In this document: one piece after another, positions 20,232-29,494 of the stretch
Layout of the letters: each line of letters begins with the position of its first letter
Position numbering within the stretch: position 1 is the stretch's first letter
Assembly: GCA_029882355.1 (NCBI GenBank)
Contig: JAOUKV010000001.1
Location: forward strand, 124,001 to 188,000
DNA length: 64,000 bases
Direction of reading: 5' to 3'
From: Gammaproteobacteria bacterium
GTDB lineage: Bacteria > Pseudomonadota > Gammaproteobacteria > SZUA-229
Translations under genes and position numbers: made by a program
Notes under the pieces: generated by a model
Database searches by the model: none
Seen by the model: the letters and a program-made list of their open reading frames with translations, nothing else
Told to the model about the DNA's origin: nothing

Positions 20232-21926
20232 TTACACCAATATCATTTCGTTAAGACCCGCACCGGCTGGAATCATTGGATAGACATTTTCTTCCTGAGA
20301 AGTAATGAAATCCAAAAACACCAGACGATCTTTTTGTGCAATGGCTTCTCTCAGTGCCGGCTCGACATCAACAGGCTTTTCAACTTTTATACCAACATGA
20401 CCATAAGCCTCAGCCAGCATTTTGAAATCAGGCTGAACATCCATATGTGAATTAGAGTAGCGTTTGTCATAGAAGAATTCCTGCCACTGACGCACCATGC
20501 CCATATAACCATTATTTAGATTAATGATTTTCAATGGCAGGCCATACTGAGTACAGGTCGCCAGCTCCTGAATACACATTTGTATGCTGGATTCACCAGT
20601 AACACACATAACCAGGTCATCAGGATGTGCTAATTGCGCCCCCATAGCCGCAGGCAGGCCAAAGCCCATTGTGCCCAGGCCGCCAGAATTTATCCAGCGG
20701 CGAGGCTCATCGAAACCATAATATTGTGCGGCAAACATCTGGTGCTGACCGACATCAGATGTGACGATAGCACCACCATTGGTCACTTCATACATCTTTT
20801 CAAGGACAAATTGTGGTTTGATGATTTCACTTTCACGATCATATTTCAGGCAATCCTGTGAGCGCCATTCATTAATTTGAGCCCACCATTTCTCTATGGC
20901 AGAAGCATTAGGCACCCTGTCAGTATTTTCAAGTGCTTCATTAAATTCATTCAAAACCTGAACTACTTCGCCGACAATCGGCACATCGACACGTACATTC
21001 TTTGAAATAGACGCAGGATCAACATCTACATGGATAATAGTGGCATCAGGGCAGAATTTCTCCAGATTGCCGGTAACACGGTCATCAAAGCGAGCACCAA
21101 TGGCTATCAGTACGTCACAGTGGTGCATGCTCATATTGGCTTCATAGGTACCGTGCATACCCAACATACCCAGCGACTGCTTGTCGGTTGCGGGGAATGC
21201 ACCCAGGCCCATCAAAGTTTGAGTAATTGGATAACCCAATTTTCTGGTGAATTTTCGTAATTGCTCTGAACCATTGCCCAAAATCACGCCACCACCGGTG
21301 TATATCATGGGACGTTCAGCAGACAAAATATAATCAATAGCTCGTTTGACCTGCCCGGGGTGGCCCTTAACCGTTGGGCTATATGAGCGCATAATCATCT
21401 CTTCCGGATAGCTAAACTCAGTCTTATGAGCAGTAACATCTTTGGGAATATCGATTACTACAGGGCCAGGCCTGCCCGTTGTAGCGACAAAAAAAGCCTG
21501 TTTGAAAACTCGCGCAACATCCTTCACGTCTTCAATCAGGAAGTTATGTTTCACGACAGGGCGGGTGATGCCGACTGAATCGACTTCCTGAAATGCATCA
21601 TTACCAATCAAAGGCTTAGGCACCTGACCAGTAATAACAATCATAGGAATGGAATCCATATAAGCGGTAGCGATTCCTGTCACCGCATTGGTCGCACCTG
21701 GACCGGAAGTCACCAGTACAACGCCCGGTTTACCAGTAGAGCGCGCATAACCATCCGCAGCATGGGTCGCCCCCTGCTCATGGCGCACGAGAATATGCTT
21801 CACATCATCCTGCTTAAAAAAAGCATCATAGATATGTAATACTGCGCCACCAGGATATCCAAAGACGTGTTCAACGTCCTCAGCCTTGAGACACTCAATA
21901 ATAATTTCTGCGCCAGTTAATTCCAC
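20232..21926 (-). CDS. ilvB: Acetolactate synthase large (catalytic) subunit
   Basis: 564 residues of the thiamine-diphosphate enzyme family. The N-terminal domain has the catalytic Glu in VFGYPGGAVLHIYDAF and RHEQGATHAADGYAR. The central FAD-binding domain follows, then the C-terminal ThDP/Mg motif (GESSIQMCIQEL ... NNGYMGMVRQWQEFF). It condenses two pyruvates, or pyruvate with 2-oxobutyrate. The start is a GTG at 21926 with TAGGGT upstream; no in-frame ATG is nearby. No Ile/Val-rich leader peptide was found in the 150 bp upstream, unlike leuA. ilvI is an equally valid symbol. Confidence 0.95.
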   Translation of the reverse strand: MELTGAEIIIECLKAEDVEHVFGYPGGAVLHIYDAFFKQDDVKHILVRHEQGATHAADGYARSTGKPGVVLVTSGPGATNAVTGIATAYMDSIPMIVITGQVPKPLIGNDAFQEVDSVGITRPVVKHNFLIEDVKDVARVFKQAFFVATTGRPGPVVIDIPKDVTAHKTEFSYPEEMIMRSYSPTVKGHPGQVKRAIDYILSAERPMIYTGGGVILGNGSEQLRKFTRKLGYPITQTLMGLGAFPATDKQSLGMLGMHGTYEANMSMHHCDVLIAIGARFDDRVTGNLEKFCPDATIIHVDVDPASISKNVRVDVPIVGEVVQVLNEFNEALENTDRVPNASAIEKWWAQINEWRSQDCLKYDRESEIIKPQFVLEKMYEVTNGGAIVTSDVGQHQMFAAQYYGFDEPRRWINSGGLGTMGFGLPAAMGAQLAHPDDLVMCVTGESSIQMCIQELATCTQYGLPLKIINLNNGYMGMVRQWQEFFYDKRYSNSHMDVQPDFKMLAEAYGHVGIKVEKPVDVEPALREAIAQKDRLVFLDFITSQEENVYPMIPAGAGLNEMILV

Positions 21927-22074
21927 ATTAAGACCCTACAAAAAAACCTTTTTAAATCAGATACTTTTAAACGCACCTTTCAAAGGCACGAATTGTAGAT
22001 TCTAAACTGTTACGAAATAAATTTCACGAACTTTATTATCTAATGCTTATTTACCCTATAAAAAACCCACTCAT

Positions 22075-22104
22075 AAAAAAGCCCCGGCAATACCGAGGCT
22101 TTTT
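22075..22104. terminator. Bidirectional intrinsic terminator
   Basis: Stem of 7 bp (GCCCCGG at 22081-22087, CCGAGGC at 22093-22099, with one G-U pair on one strand) flanked by a run of six A and a run of five T. It lies just after the stop of the exported protein at 22128-23060 and should end that minus-strand transcript before the ilvB promoter region. Confidence 0.85.
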
Positions 22105-22127
22105 AAATATTCGAATATCTCTAATAT

Positions 22128-23060
22128 TTAGAAATCTTCGTTTTTCTCACCACCCGCAGCTGCGGTCATTGCATCTCTAATTGCATCCGGAGAAGGCATG
22201 ATATTCATAAAGCTATTAGCACCCATCATGCTCAAATCAGGGAAATTCATAGCAATACGGAAACGTGAATGCAAACCTTCGATATCACCACCATTTACCA
22301 GCATTTCATACGGCAGATGAGGTGTTGAGCGAGTTTCCTTAAAGTCGATCTCATTCATGATAAAGCTATCATCCATATACTTATTGCCGTCTTCACCTGC
22401 TTTCATACCCACACCAAACAAAGTTTGCTTGGTGCCAGGAATATCGATACGATAAACCTTAAAGGCTCCGCCTGCATGAGCAGCCAGATTTTTCTCTACA
22501 GCAGCTGTAGCTTCAGCCTGATTGTTGTATGAAGCCAGGTCGTTTGGTTCATCAAAGTATTCCATACCGAAGGTATAGTGATACTCAGCCAAATCTTCTT
22601 TAGTTCGGCCTTCTGCTGGACCAAATGCCTTAACATAACCCAAAGCTGCTTTCAAAGCGGTGCCAACACTTGGCATATTAGTGTCGTCAACACGGTAAGC
22701 GGCAGCCATATACTCAGGATTGGTATAAGCGATCTGAACTTTGCCTGCCACTTTAGTGATTGATACACGTTGAGCAGCAACATAACCGGCTCGACTATGG
22801 CTTGCAGCTGCTTTCTTCAACGTATTGTTAGTAACAACAATAACATGCGCATCTTTATACGGTGAGTAATCACCTGCAATTTCAAAATCATTGTTTTGCA
22901 GCACTGTTTTTACTTTAGCAATTTTGTCAGCAACTTCACCATCACCACTTGAAGCTAAAACAAACGGCATAATTTCACCTGCCGCCTGAGCAGCAAGAGA
23001 CGTCACACTTAGAACGGCAACAGCAACACCCGCTAACCATTTTGATTGAACTGATTTCAT
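22128..23060 (-). CDS. Exported protein of unknown function
   Basis: 310 residues with a clear Sec signal peptide (residues 1-27, ending AAQAA). The mature part starts with a segment about 75 residues long (MPFVLAS to VVTNNTLKKAAA) that may form a small alpha/beta domain reminiscent of DUF302-like folds. A central region rich in Tyr and Ala and a C-terminal region rich in Met, Asp and Asn follow (MNFPDLSMMGANSFMNIMPSP). There is no Cys in the mature protein and no haem motif. It is bounded by a terminator after it and by the FadL-type gene's terminator before it, so it is monocistronic. A periplasmic role is inferred only from the signal peptide. Confidence 0.6.
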   Translation of the reverse strand: MKSVQSKWLAGVAVAVLSVTSLAAQAAGEIMPFVLASSGDGEVADKIAKVKTVLQNNDFEIAGDYSPYKDAHVIVVTNNTLKKAAASHSRAGYVAAQRVSITKVAGKVQIAYTNPEYMAAAYRVDDTNMPSVGTALKAALGYVKAFGPAEGRTKEDLAEYHYTFGMEYFDEPNDLASYNNQAEATAAVEKNLAAHAGGAFKVYRIDIPGTKQTLFGVGMKAGEDGNKYMDDSFIMNEIDFKETRSTPHLPYEMLVNGGDIEGLHSRFRIAMNFPDLSMMGANSFMNIMPSPDAIRDAMTAAAGGEKNEDF

Positions 23061-23215
23061 ACTTTTTTCCTCTCCAATTTAGTATTTTTTTATTCTACTT
23101 TTAACTCACCTGCCCCCAGAAAGGAAACCGATAGCTACTTGATAAACGTAGGCTGAGTAATGTAATTCAATTCAGCTACACAATGCAAGCCTTAGCCTTA
23201 GCAGCCTGCAAAAAT

Positions 23216-23242
23216 AAAGGCCTCCAATCGGAGGCCTTTATA
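23216..23242. terminator. Bidirectional intrinsic terminator after the FadL-type gene
   Basis: Perfect 10-bp inverted repeat AAAGGCCTCC/GGAGGCCTTT (23216-23225 with 23230-23239) with a 4-base loop. On the minus strand it lies about 30 bp after the stop of the FadL-type gene. Confidence 0.85.
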
Positions 23243-23271
23243 ATCAATCACTTATATTCTGATTTATTAAA

Positions 23272-24618
23272 CTAGTACTTCCAGGCCCAACCAACCTGAA
23301 TTTCTTTCTGCTCCATTTCGATTTCAATATCTGTAGAACCTCCATCAAATGGATTCGCACCTTTGACCGAAGTATTCGGTGCAATCATAATCGCAAGATT
23401 GAACTCCTGATCTTGGCCGACAGGTGCAGTCATGCCGAATGTGATGTGCTGTTCGATAACGGCTGGTGCAAGAATATTGAAGAATGTCTGTGATGCCATT
23501 GGGCTCGCACCACCGACAATAGGCATATCACCCTTACTATAACCAAAACGATACACGTTGCCACCAGCCTCTATTTCGTAACCCAGCTTCATTACAGTCA
23601 TGTCTTCCCAACCGAAACCACCACCGTTAGCACCACCTAGACAATCAGCATCACCGGGCGCTGTACAACCAAATAAATTCTGCACAGGATTAGCAACAGA
23701 CGCCACTTCACTATAGTTGATTTTTTGGACATCAAAAACCAACTTACCGGAAGCTCCTAAGCCATATGCAAAACCTAAAGTGTATGTGGATGGAACATCA
23801 AAACCACCTGCTTCTGCAAACAGCCCCTTATACTCATCAAATTCACTCATGACTATCTTTGATTGATAACTGACACCAACTGAGAAATTATTAGCCACTT
23901 CACCCTGATAGCCTAATTTCACACCTGCACCATAAGAATATGAATGTCTATTTCCCGATAGGCTATTTGGATCAAGTGAAAAACCAGATGCACCAAAAGA
24001 CTCTAAACCCTGCGCAGCAAATCTCTGCCCAACCATAATAAGACTGGCACCATAAGCTTGCTTAGCATCAATCTTTTTCGCGTAACTGACATTTAAGAAC
24101 ATCTGTTCAAGATTAATGCCCGCATCACCTGCACCAAAGATACCGGCGCCACCTGGAGTTGCTGAGGCAGCGTACTTAGTATTCATACCACCATTACCAT
24201 AAACAGCAACACCGAATGCACTTTCACTATCCAGAGCCATGCTGTAACCAAACTGGGGAATAAAAAAGAGATCATTCTCACTGGTATATGTAGTACCAGG
24301 GACTGCATTCACAAAAGTTGCTGGTGCACCTGGTACTGTAGGAGGAACTGGAGTACCAGTTAGCGTAAAACCGCGATCAGAAGGACTGAACATAGTAACA
24401 GCCGCATCCATACGCTCACCAACAAATGCTATACCAGCAGGATTAGTGGCGGCAGCCAATGAATCTTGTGCGTAAGCAACGCCAGCACCAGCCAGACCTT
24501 TCTCTTTAGTGCTGTATCCGTGCATAAAATAACCATTGGTTGCCTGCGCTACTGGCACAACAAATAAGCCAGACATCACTACAAACGATATTAATGTACT
24601 TTTATTTATAGCTTTCAT
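23272..24618 (-). CDS. FadL/OmpP1 family outer-membrane transporter
   Basis: 448 residues. After a signal peptide (1-26, VAQATNG) comes the family's N-terminal hatch motif: NGYFMHGYSTKEKGLAGAG and DSLAAATNPAGIAFVG. The remainder is a beta-barrel with alternating hydrophobic residues, ending in VGWAWKY, a C-terminal aromatic for BAM recognition. FadL-family proteins carry long-chain fatty acids or other hydrophobic compounds across the outer membrane. Substrate is not predictable here. A Cys pair (FGCTAPGDADCLGG) lies in a predicted external loop. It lies directly upstream of the exported protein at 22128-23060 but is separated by a terminator. Confidence 0.85.
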   Translation of the reverse strand: MKAINKSTLISFVVMSGLFVVPVAQATNGYFMHGYSTKEKGLAGAGVAYAQDSLAAATNPAGIAFVGERMDAAVTMFSPSDRGFTLTGTPVPPTVPGAPATFVNAVPGTTYTSENDLFFIPQFGYSMALDSESAFGVAVYGNGGMNTKYAASATPGGAGIFGAGDAGINLEQMFLNVSYAKKIDAKQAYGASLIMVGQRFAAQGLESFGASGFSLDPNSLSGNRHSYSYGAGVKLGYQGEVANNFSVGVSYQSKIVMSEFDEYKGLFAEAGGFDVPSTYTLGFAYGLGASGKLVFDVQKINYSEVASVANPVQNLFGCTAPGDADCLGGANGGGFGWEDMTVMKLGYEIEAGGNVYRFGYSKGDMPIVGGASPMASQTFFNILAPAVIEQHITFGMTAPVGQDQEFNLAIMIAPNTSVKGANPFDGGSTDIEIEMEQKEIQVGWAWKY

Positions 24619-24825
24619 CTTTCAATCCTCCGAAGAAAAAACAAAGTAACCATATCATTGATTATACGAATAACCAAATAGATTAATAGCTAATCATACC
24701 CACTAAACAGTCAAAATAATCCGCTTATCTTAAATCTGAGTTAGAATGAAAAGACAGCAGACAATTGTTAAAATAATCCATTTATTAGGGAACCAACACC
24801 CTGCAAACAGAATCTCATAACCATT

Positions 24826-26256
24826 ATGCACTTTTCCCATTTATCCTGTAATTTAAGGTTTTTTTTTCGACGACTTCTATTCACTGCTTTAATTGTTGTT
24901 AGTAACGCTGTTTATGCCGAACTTCCAGATCTGGGCGACCCAACTTTAAAGACATTCGGTACGGAAGAAGAAAAAAAACTAGGCCTGATGTTTTTTCAAA
25001 CTTTGAAAAACAATCTTGCTTTCATTGATGACCCTCAACTCAATTATTACATTAAAAACTTGGGGCAAAAATTGGCCACGCACTCTGATGCTGCTGATAA
25101 AAATTTTAAGTTTTTTATTATTGACTCCGCGGCCATCAATGCCTTTGCTGGACCTGATGCCCACATTGGAATTAATAGCGGATTATTTCTAGAGTCAGCC
25201 AATGAAAGTCAACTGGCCAGTGTCATGGCTCACGAAATTTCACATGTATCACAACGACATCTTGCGCGTGCTATTGATAAGTCAGGAACCTCAGCGATAG
25301 CAACGTTTGCTACCGTACTTGCCGCCATTCTTCTTGGCTCACAGGACTCTCAGGTTACACAAGCTGTTTTATATACAGGATTGGCCGGCGCCCAACAAAA
25401 CTCTATCAACTTTACACGCACCAATGAGTATGAAGCTGATCGAATTGGCATAGGCATTCTTGCTAAAAGCGGGATAAATCCACAAGGCATGGTTGACTTC
25501 TTTTCAACTTTGTTATCAAAAAGTAGTGATGGCGGTATTGAGTACCTTAGAACTCATCCACTGAATACCAACCGTGTTAGTGAAGCTAAAGATCGTGTAC
25601 AAAAAATACAGCTTAATCTGCCTGAAGATAGTCAGGATTTTCAGTTTGCCCATGCAAGACTTGAAGTACTCAGCAACACAAACCCATCAATAAATATCAA
25701 ACCTAATATTGCAAGGAGCAGCAATGACATAAGCCTCTATAAATACTCACTTGAACTGATTCGTAATAATAATTTAACAAAAGCCATTACAAATCTTGAA
25801 ACCCTATCAAAAAGAAATAATCACCCATGGATAAAACTGGCCCTGGCCAAAGCTTATCAATCAAACAATCAAAGTCGTCAATCACTCACTTTACTAAAAG
25901 AACTCTCCGAGTTTTTCCCCGGCTACTTACCCGTGACATTACTCTACGCCGACACGCTCACGATAAATGGCCATGCCAGTAAAAGTATTTCTTTATTAAA
26001 ACACCAGTTACAAACCAATGATCAATCCATCATATACAAAACGCTAGCACGAGCCTACTTTAAAAATGGACAAATTGATGCAGCGCTTGAATCGACTGGA
26101 GACCAATATGAAAAGGAAGGTTATTACGAACTTGCTCTACAGCAATATGAAATGGCTCTGCAACAGCCCAATCTCAGCGTCACCACAAATAAAAGATTAC
26201 AAACAAAAAAAGAAACGCTCAAATTAAGCACGAACAATAAAAGTGAGCGTCAATAA
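24826..26256 (+). CDS. bepA: Beta-barrel assembly-enhancing protease BepA (M48)
   Basis: 476 residues: N-terminal signal peptide (about 1-32), then an M48 metalloprotease domain with HEXXH at residues 136-140 (HEISH) and the third zinc ligand in NEYEADRIG. A C-terminal TPR region (about 300-470) follows. BepA sits in the periplasm, helps LptD assemble and degrades misassembled barrel proteins at the BAM complex. The gene is monocistronic, about 230 bp before the sox cluster. Confidence 0.9.
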   Translation: MHFSHLSCNLRFFFRRLLFTALIVVSNAVYAELPDLGDPTLKTFGTEEEKKLGLMFFQTLKNNLAFIDDPQLNYYIKNLGQKLATHSDAADKNFKFFIIDSAAINAFAGPDAHIGINSGLFLESANESQLASVMAHEISHVSQRHLARAIDKSGTSAIATFATVLAAILLGSQDSQVTQAVLYTGLAGAQQNSINFTRTNEYEADRIGIGILAKSGINPQGMVDFFSTLLSKSSDGGIEYLRTHPLNTNRVSEAKDRVQKIQLNLPEDSQDFQFAHARLEVLSNTNPSINIKPNIARSSNDISLYKYSLELIRNNNLTKAITNLETLSKRNNHPWIKLALAKAYQSNNQSRQSLTLLKELSEFFPGYLPVTLLYADTLTINGHASKSISLLKHQLQTNDQSIIYKTLARAYFKNGQIDAALESTGDQYEKEGYYELALQQYEMALQQPNLSVTTNKRLQTKKETLKLSTNNKSERQ

Positions 26257-26382
26257 TGAAGTACTTATATATCTTTTTAACGACTAAGTAATAGCCATTT
26301 AATTCCAGTAATTTTCTAATTATTTTACAGTCAGGGCTCTTGCTATATGATTTCCACGTAGTATGCTATATGCGTTTATCTC

Positions 26383-26401
26383 AATACTGATTATCATTCT
26401 G
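26383..26401 (+). promoter_or_regulatory. Fur-box-like sequence upstream of soxX
   Basis: The 19 bases match the palindromic Fur consensus GATAATGATTATCATTATC at 15 positions, including the whole core TGATTATCATT. It lies about 85 bp before soxX. An 8-bp direct repeat GCTATATG (26342-26349 and 26365-26372) lies just upstream of it. No promoter could be assigned with confidence. Binding by Fur is a hypothesis. Confidence 0.4.
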
Positions 26402-26484
26402 ATATACCTGAATTTCGATAACTAAAACTATAAAAGACATATTTAACGGATAGGATCATCCATCAACATAATGAGGAGCAAAAA

Positions 26485-26859
26485 ATGCAAGGTTTTATGC
26501 ATAAGATATCAACTACCGTCTCGGTAGCCGCGTTAAGCGCTTGCCTTGGTCTAGCAATACCTCTAAGTGCCAATGCTGCAGAAGACGCAGACATCGCTAA
26601 GGGTAAAGAATTGGCATTCGACAGAAAAAAAGGCAACTGCCTGGCATGTCATGATATTGCTGGAGGCAGCCTACCCGGTAATATAGGTCCACCACTAGTC
26701 GCGATGAAAGCAAGATTCCCTGACTTTGATAAGTTAAGAGATCAAATTTCAGACGCTCGAATAAACAATCCAAATACAATCATGATTCCGTTTGGCCCAC
26801 ACGAAGTACTTTCTGCTAAAGAAATAGACCTGGTCGCCAAATTTATCCACACACTATAA
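26485..26859 (+). CDS. soxX: Sulfur oxidation c-type cytochrome SoxX
   Basis: 124 residues with a signal peptide (1-32, ending SANAAED). A single haem site CLACH is at residues 52-56, and the SoxX segment GSLPGNIGPPLVAMKARFPD follows. A distal Met lies in NPNTIMIPFGPH. SoxX is the electron-accepting half of SoxXA, which oxidatively joins a sulfur substrate to the SoxY Cys in the periplasm. AGGAG precedes the ATG at good spacing. It is the first gene of soxXYZA. Confidence 0.95.
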   Translation: MQGFMHKISTTVSVAALSACLGLAIPLSANAAEDADIAKGKELAFDRKKGNCLACHDIAGGSLPGNIGPPLVAMKARFPDFDKLRDQISDARINNPNTIMIPFGPHEVLSAKEIDLVAKFIHTL

Positions 26860-26877
26860 AGATTTGAGGTAATACTA

Positions 26878-27348
26878 ATGGATCACAAACGTAGAATTCT
26901 ACTTAAAAGCACACTGGCTGCCAGCGCAACAACTATGGCAATCAGCGCAGGCTTGCTCACCCCTAAAGCAGTTTTAGCTGCCTGGAACACTACTGCATTT
27001 AACGCTAAAGATGTTGACACTGCATTGACTAGCGCATATGGCAGCACCGATACAACAGACAGCGATAAAATAAAACTTAAAGCACCTGACGTTGCTGAAA
27101 ATGGCGCTTCTGTCACCATCACTGTTGATAGCACACTAGACAAAACAGAAGCCATCAGCATTCTTGTGAAAAATAATGCACAACCTTTAACAGCTAGTTT
27201 TAAGCTTGGCGCTAATACAGAAGGTTTTATTACCACCAACATTAAAATGGGTAAATCTTCTGACGTCATCGCTGTTGTCAAAGCTAATGGCAAACTTTAC
27301 AGCACCAAACAACAAGTCAAAGTCACCATCGGTGGTTGCGGCGGTTAA
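26878..27348 (+). CDS. soxY: Thiosulfate oxidation carrier protein SoxY
   Basis: 156 residues. The N-terminus has a Tat-like signal (KRRILLKSTLAASATT, cleavage near residue 34), as for SoxY exported folded with SoxZ. The C-terminus ends in the signature GGCGG, whose Cys154 is the swinging-arm site that carries sulfur intermediates as a thioether or persulfide. It follows soxX by 18 bp and precedes soxZ by 24 bp. Confidence 0.95.
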   Translation: MDHKRRILLKSTLAASATTMAISAGLLTPKAVLAAWNTTAFNAKDVDTALTSAYGSTDTTDSDKIKLKAPDVAENGASVTITVDSTLDKTEAISILVKNNAQPLTASFKLGANTEGFITTNIKMGKSSDVIAVVKANGKLYSTKQQVKVTIGGCGG

Positions 27349-27372
27349 TCAAAAGATTCGAGGATATATATA

Positions 27373-27699
27373 ATGGCCAATTCAATTCAAGTACGATCCA
27401 GCGTTAAAAAAGGCGTTGCAACTATTAAGTGCCTGATCAGTCACCCTATGGAGACTGGCATGCGTAAAGACAAAAAGGGCAATCTCATTCCTGCCAAGTT
27501 CATTCAGAATCTTGCCTGTGAGCACGCTGGAAATGTTGTGTTAGATGCTGAGCTCAATGGCTCTGTCTCAACCAACCCATATATAAAATTCAAGTTTAGT
27601 GGCGCTAAAAATGGTGACACCATTAAAGTTAGCTGGGTTGATAACAAAGGAGATAAGGACTCCGTCGAAGTTGAGATTCCAACTAAACGCAGAAAATAA
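27373..27699 (+). CDS. soxZ: Thiosulfate oxidation carrier complex protein SoxZ
   Basis: 108 residues, all-beta and without a signal peptide, as usual, since it is carried across the membrane with SoxY. It shows the SoxZ features IKCLISHPMETGMRKDKKG and a C-terminal KVSWVDNKGD segment. It binds SoxY and positions the SoxY Cys arm for the enzymes of the pathway. Confidence 0.95.
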   Translation: MANSIQVRSSVKKGVATIKCLISHPMETGMRKDKKGNLIPAKFIQNLACEHAGNVVLDAELNGSVSTNPYIKFKFSGAKNGDTIKVSWVDNKGDKDSVEVEIPTKRRK

Positions 27700-27727
27700 C
27701 AGGCATAACCACACTAAAAGGTGAACC

Positions 27728-28579
27728 ATGAAAAAATATTTAGCAGCACTGTCTGCCCTGCTGATGCTTATCACGCCAATCGCGTCACAAGCATCACCAG
27801 AAGACGACTTAAAATCATTTAGATCTTACTTCACAGATAAATTCCCAGAAGTACCCATGGCTGACTTTGTCAATGGCGTCTACTCTGTGGATAAGGCATC
27901 TCGTGAACAATGGGAAGAGTTTGAAGAATTCCCCGCCTATGAGATTTATATCTCCAAAGGTGAAGATTTATTCAACAAAAAATTTGCTAATGGCAAGAAC
28001 TTTGCCAGTTGCTTCCCTAATTACAAAAAGGGCATTCGTCAGAACTACCCTAGATTTGATAAGGCTAGTGGTAAAATCGTTACAATGGAAGGCGACATTA
28101 ACAAATGCCTAACTGATAACGGCGAAAAAGCATACGGCTGGAAAAAAGGCAAGATTGCTTATGTAGGCGCCTATCTTGCTTACATGTCCAGAGGCAATCT
28201 GATCAATGTTAAAACACCCAGCAGCCCTGCGGAGCTGGCAGCCTACAATCGGGGTAAAAAACATTTTTATTCAAAACGCGGCCAATTGAATATGTCGTGT
28301 GCGGACTGCCATTACAATAATGCCGGCAATAAAATTCGCGCTGACATCCTCAGCCCGGCTTTAGGTCATCCTAGCGGCTTCCCTGTTTATCGAAATAAAT
28401 GGGCTGGCGGTTCCAAAGGTGACGGTATGGGTACATTGCATCGCCGTTATGGCGGTTGTAACAAACAGGTACGCGCTAAACCATTCAAAGCACAAAGCGA
28501 TGAATACAAGGCACTTGAATACTTCCATACTTATATGAGTAATGGTCTTGAAGTAAATGGACCTAGCTTGCGTAAGTAA
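27728..28579 (+). CDS. soxA: Sulfur oxidation c-type cytochrome SoxA (mono-haem form)
   Basis: 283 residues with a signal peptide (1-23). One haem motif is present, CADCH at residues 191-195; the conserved Cys244 in YGGCNKQ is the expected persulfide haem ligand at the active site. The N-terminal half has Cys residues (FASCFPN and INKCLTD) but no CXXCH, so the first haem of di-haem SoxA is missing, as in other mono-haem SoxA proteins. With SoxX it attaches the sulfur substrate to SoxYZ. It ends the cluster and is followed by a terminator; soxB and soxCD are not adjacent. Confidence 0.94.
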   Translation: MKKYLAALSALLMLITPIASQASPEDDLKSFRSYFTDKFPEVPMADFVNGVYSVDKASREQWEEFEEFPAYEIYISKGEDLFNKKFANGKNFASCFPNYKKGIRQNYPRFDKASGKIVTMEGDINKCLTDNGEKAYGWKKGKIAYVGAYLAYMSRGNLINVKTPSSPAELAAYNRGKKHFYSKRGQLNMSCADCHYNNAGNKIRADILSPALGHPSGFPVYRNKWAGGSKGDGMGTLHRRYGGCNKQVRAKPFKAQSDEYKALEYFHTYMSNGLEVNGPSLRK

Positions 28580-28601
28580 TTACTCAACAGTCCAGGGACA
28601 A

Positions 28602-28632
28602 AAAAAAGCCCGGTTTTAACCGGGCTTTTTTT
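28602..28632 (+). terminator. Intrinsic terminator of the sox cluster
   Basis: Stem GCCCGG/CCGGGC extended by A/T pairs (AAAAAA before and TTTTTT after), with a 6-base loop, 22 bp after the soxA stop. The symmetry means it could also act on the opposite strand after tRNA-Lys. Confidence 0.9.
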
Positions 28633-28669
28633 ATGTTTATTTTATTCTGTGAAGAATAAAAGGAGTAGA

Positions 28670-28745
28670 TGGTGGGCCGTCCGCGACTCGAACGCGGGAC
28701 CATCGGATTAAAAGTCCGGTGCTCTACCAACTGAGCTAACGGCCC
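28670..28745 (-). tRNA. tRNA-Lys (anticodon TTT)
   Basis: 76 bases including an encoded CCA. The cloverleaf is complete: acceptor GGGCCGT/ACGGCCC with discriminator A, D arm GCTC/GAGC, anticodon loop CTTTTAA, T arm CCGCG-TTCGAGT-CGCGG. The top of the anticodon stem has a C-A mismatch (27-43). tRNA-Lys after the tol-pal-cpoB-queE-queC block is conserved in gammaproteobacteria. Confidence 0.97.
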
Positions 28746-28811
28746 GAGGCGCGTATGATACTTGGACTCGACAAGAAAAACAAACCCTAAACTTACCGTT
28801 TAAAAAAATAA

Positions 28812-29489
28812 TTACTGATAATGGGTAACGTCTTCAATACCCGCTTCTTCAAAACCTTTTTTTCGATAGCGACAGGAGTCGCAAACACCACAAGCTTTGC
28901 CTTGTAAATCAGCCTGATAGCAGGATACGGTGCGACTGTAATCAACACCTCTCTCAATCCCTACGCGAATAATCTCTGCTTTGGTCATATCAATCAGAGG
29001 TGTATGAATACGCAAATTATGGCCTTCTACTCCTGCTTTGGTGGCTAAATTAGCCATTTTTTCAAAAGCTTCTATATAGGCTGGGCGGCAATCCGGGTAG
29101 CCTGAATAATCCACCGCATTCACACCGATGAATATATCCGATGAATGATTAACCTCAGCGATGGCCAGGGCATGCGCCAGAAACACCGTATTTCGAGCTG
29201 GTACATAAGTAACTGGAATACCCCGCTCGATGTGATCAGGTACATCAATCGTCTCATCAGTGAGCGCTGAACCACCTAATACGCCATCATCCAGCCTGAT
29301 AATTTGATGCTGAATACCGTAGTCACCAGCAATCGCTTTTGCCGCTACCAGTTCGGAGACATGTCGCTGCCGGTAATCAAAACTCAGCGCTATACATTCA
29401 TAATCCTGATTAGCAATAGCCAGCACGGTGGTGGAGTCCAGTCCACCGGAGAACAAAACAATCGCTTTGGGTTTTTCTAAGCCTGACAT
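28812..29489 (-). CDS. queC: 7-cyano-7-deazaguanine synthase QueC
   Basis: 225 residues. The PP-loop ATP-binding motif [11 protein letters not shown] is at about residues 15-25. The C-terminal zinc site is [17 protein letters not shown] (four Cys). It converts 7-carboxy-7-deazaguanine to preQ0 with ATP and ammonia, in queuosine synthesis. It lies 5 bp after queE, which makes its substrate. QueD and QueF are not in the window. Confidence 0.96.
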   Translation of the reverse strand: MSGLEKPKAIVLFSGGLDSTTVLAIANQDYECIALSFDYRQRHVSELVAAKAIAGDYGIQHQIIRLDDGVLGGSALTDETIDVPDHIERGIPVTYVPARNTVFLAHALAIAEVNHSSDIFIGVNAVDYSGYPDCRPAYIEAFEKMANLATKAGVEGHNLRIHTPLIDMTKAEIIRVGIERGVDYSRTVSCYQADLQGKACGVCDSCRYRKKGFEEAGIEDVTHYQ

Positions 29490-29494
29490 ACTCT

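Noticed and set aside
21927-22074. Possible Ile/Val leader peptide before ilvB
   Set aside because: The only short frames found there encode no cluster of Ile, Val or Leu codons.
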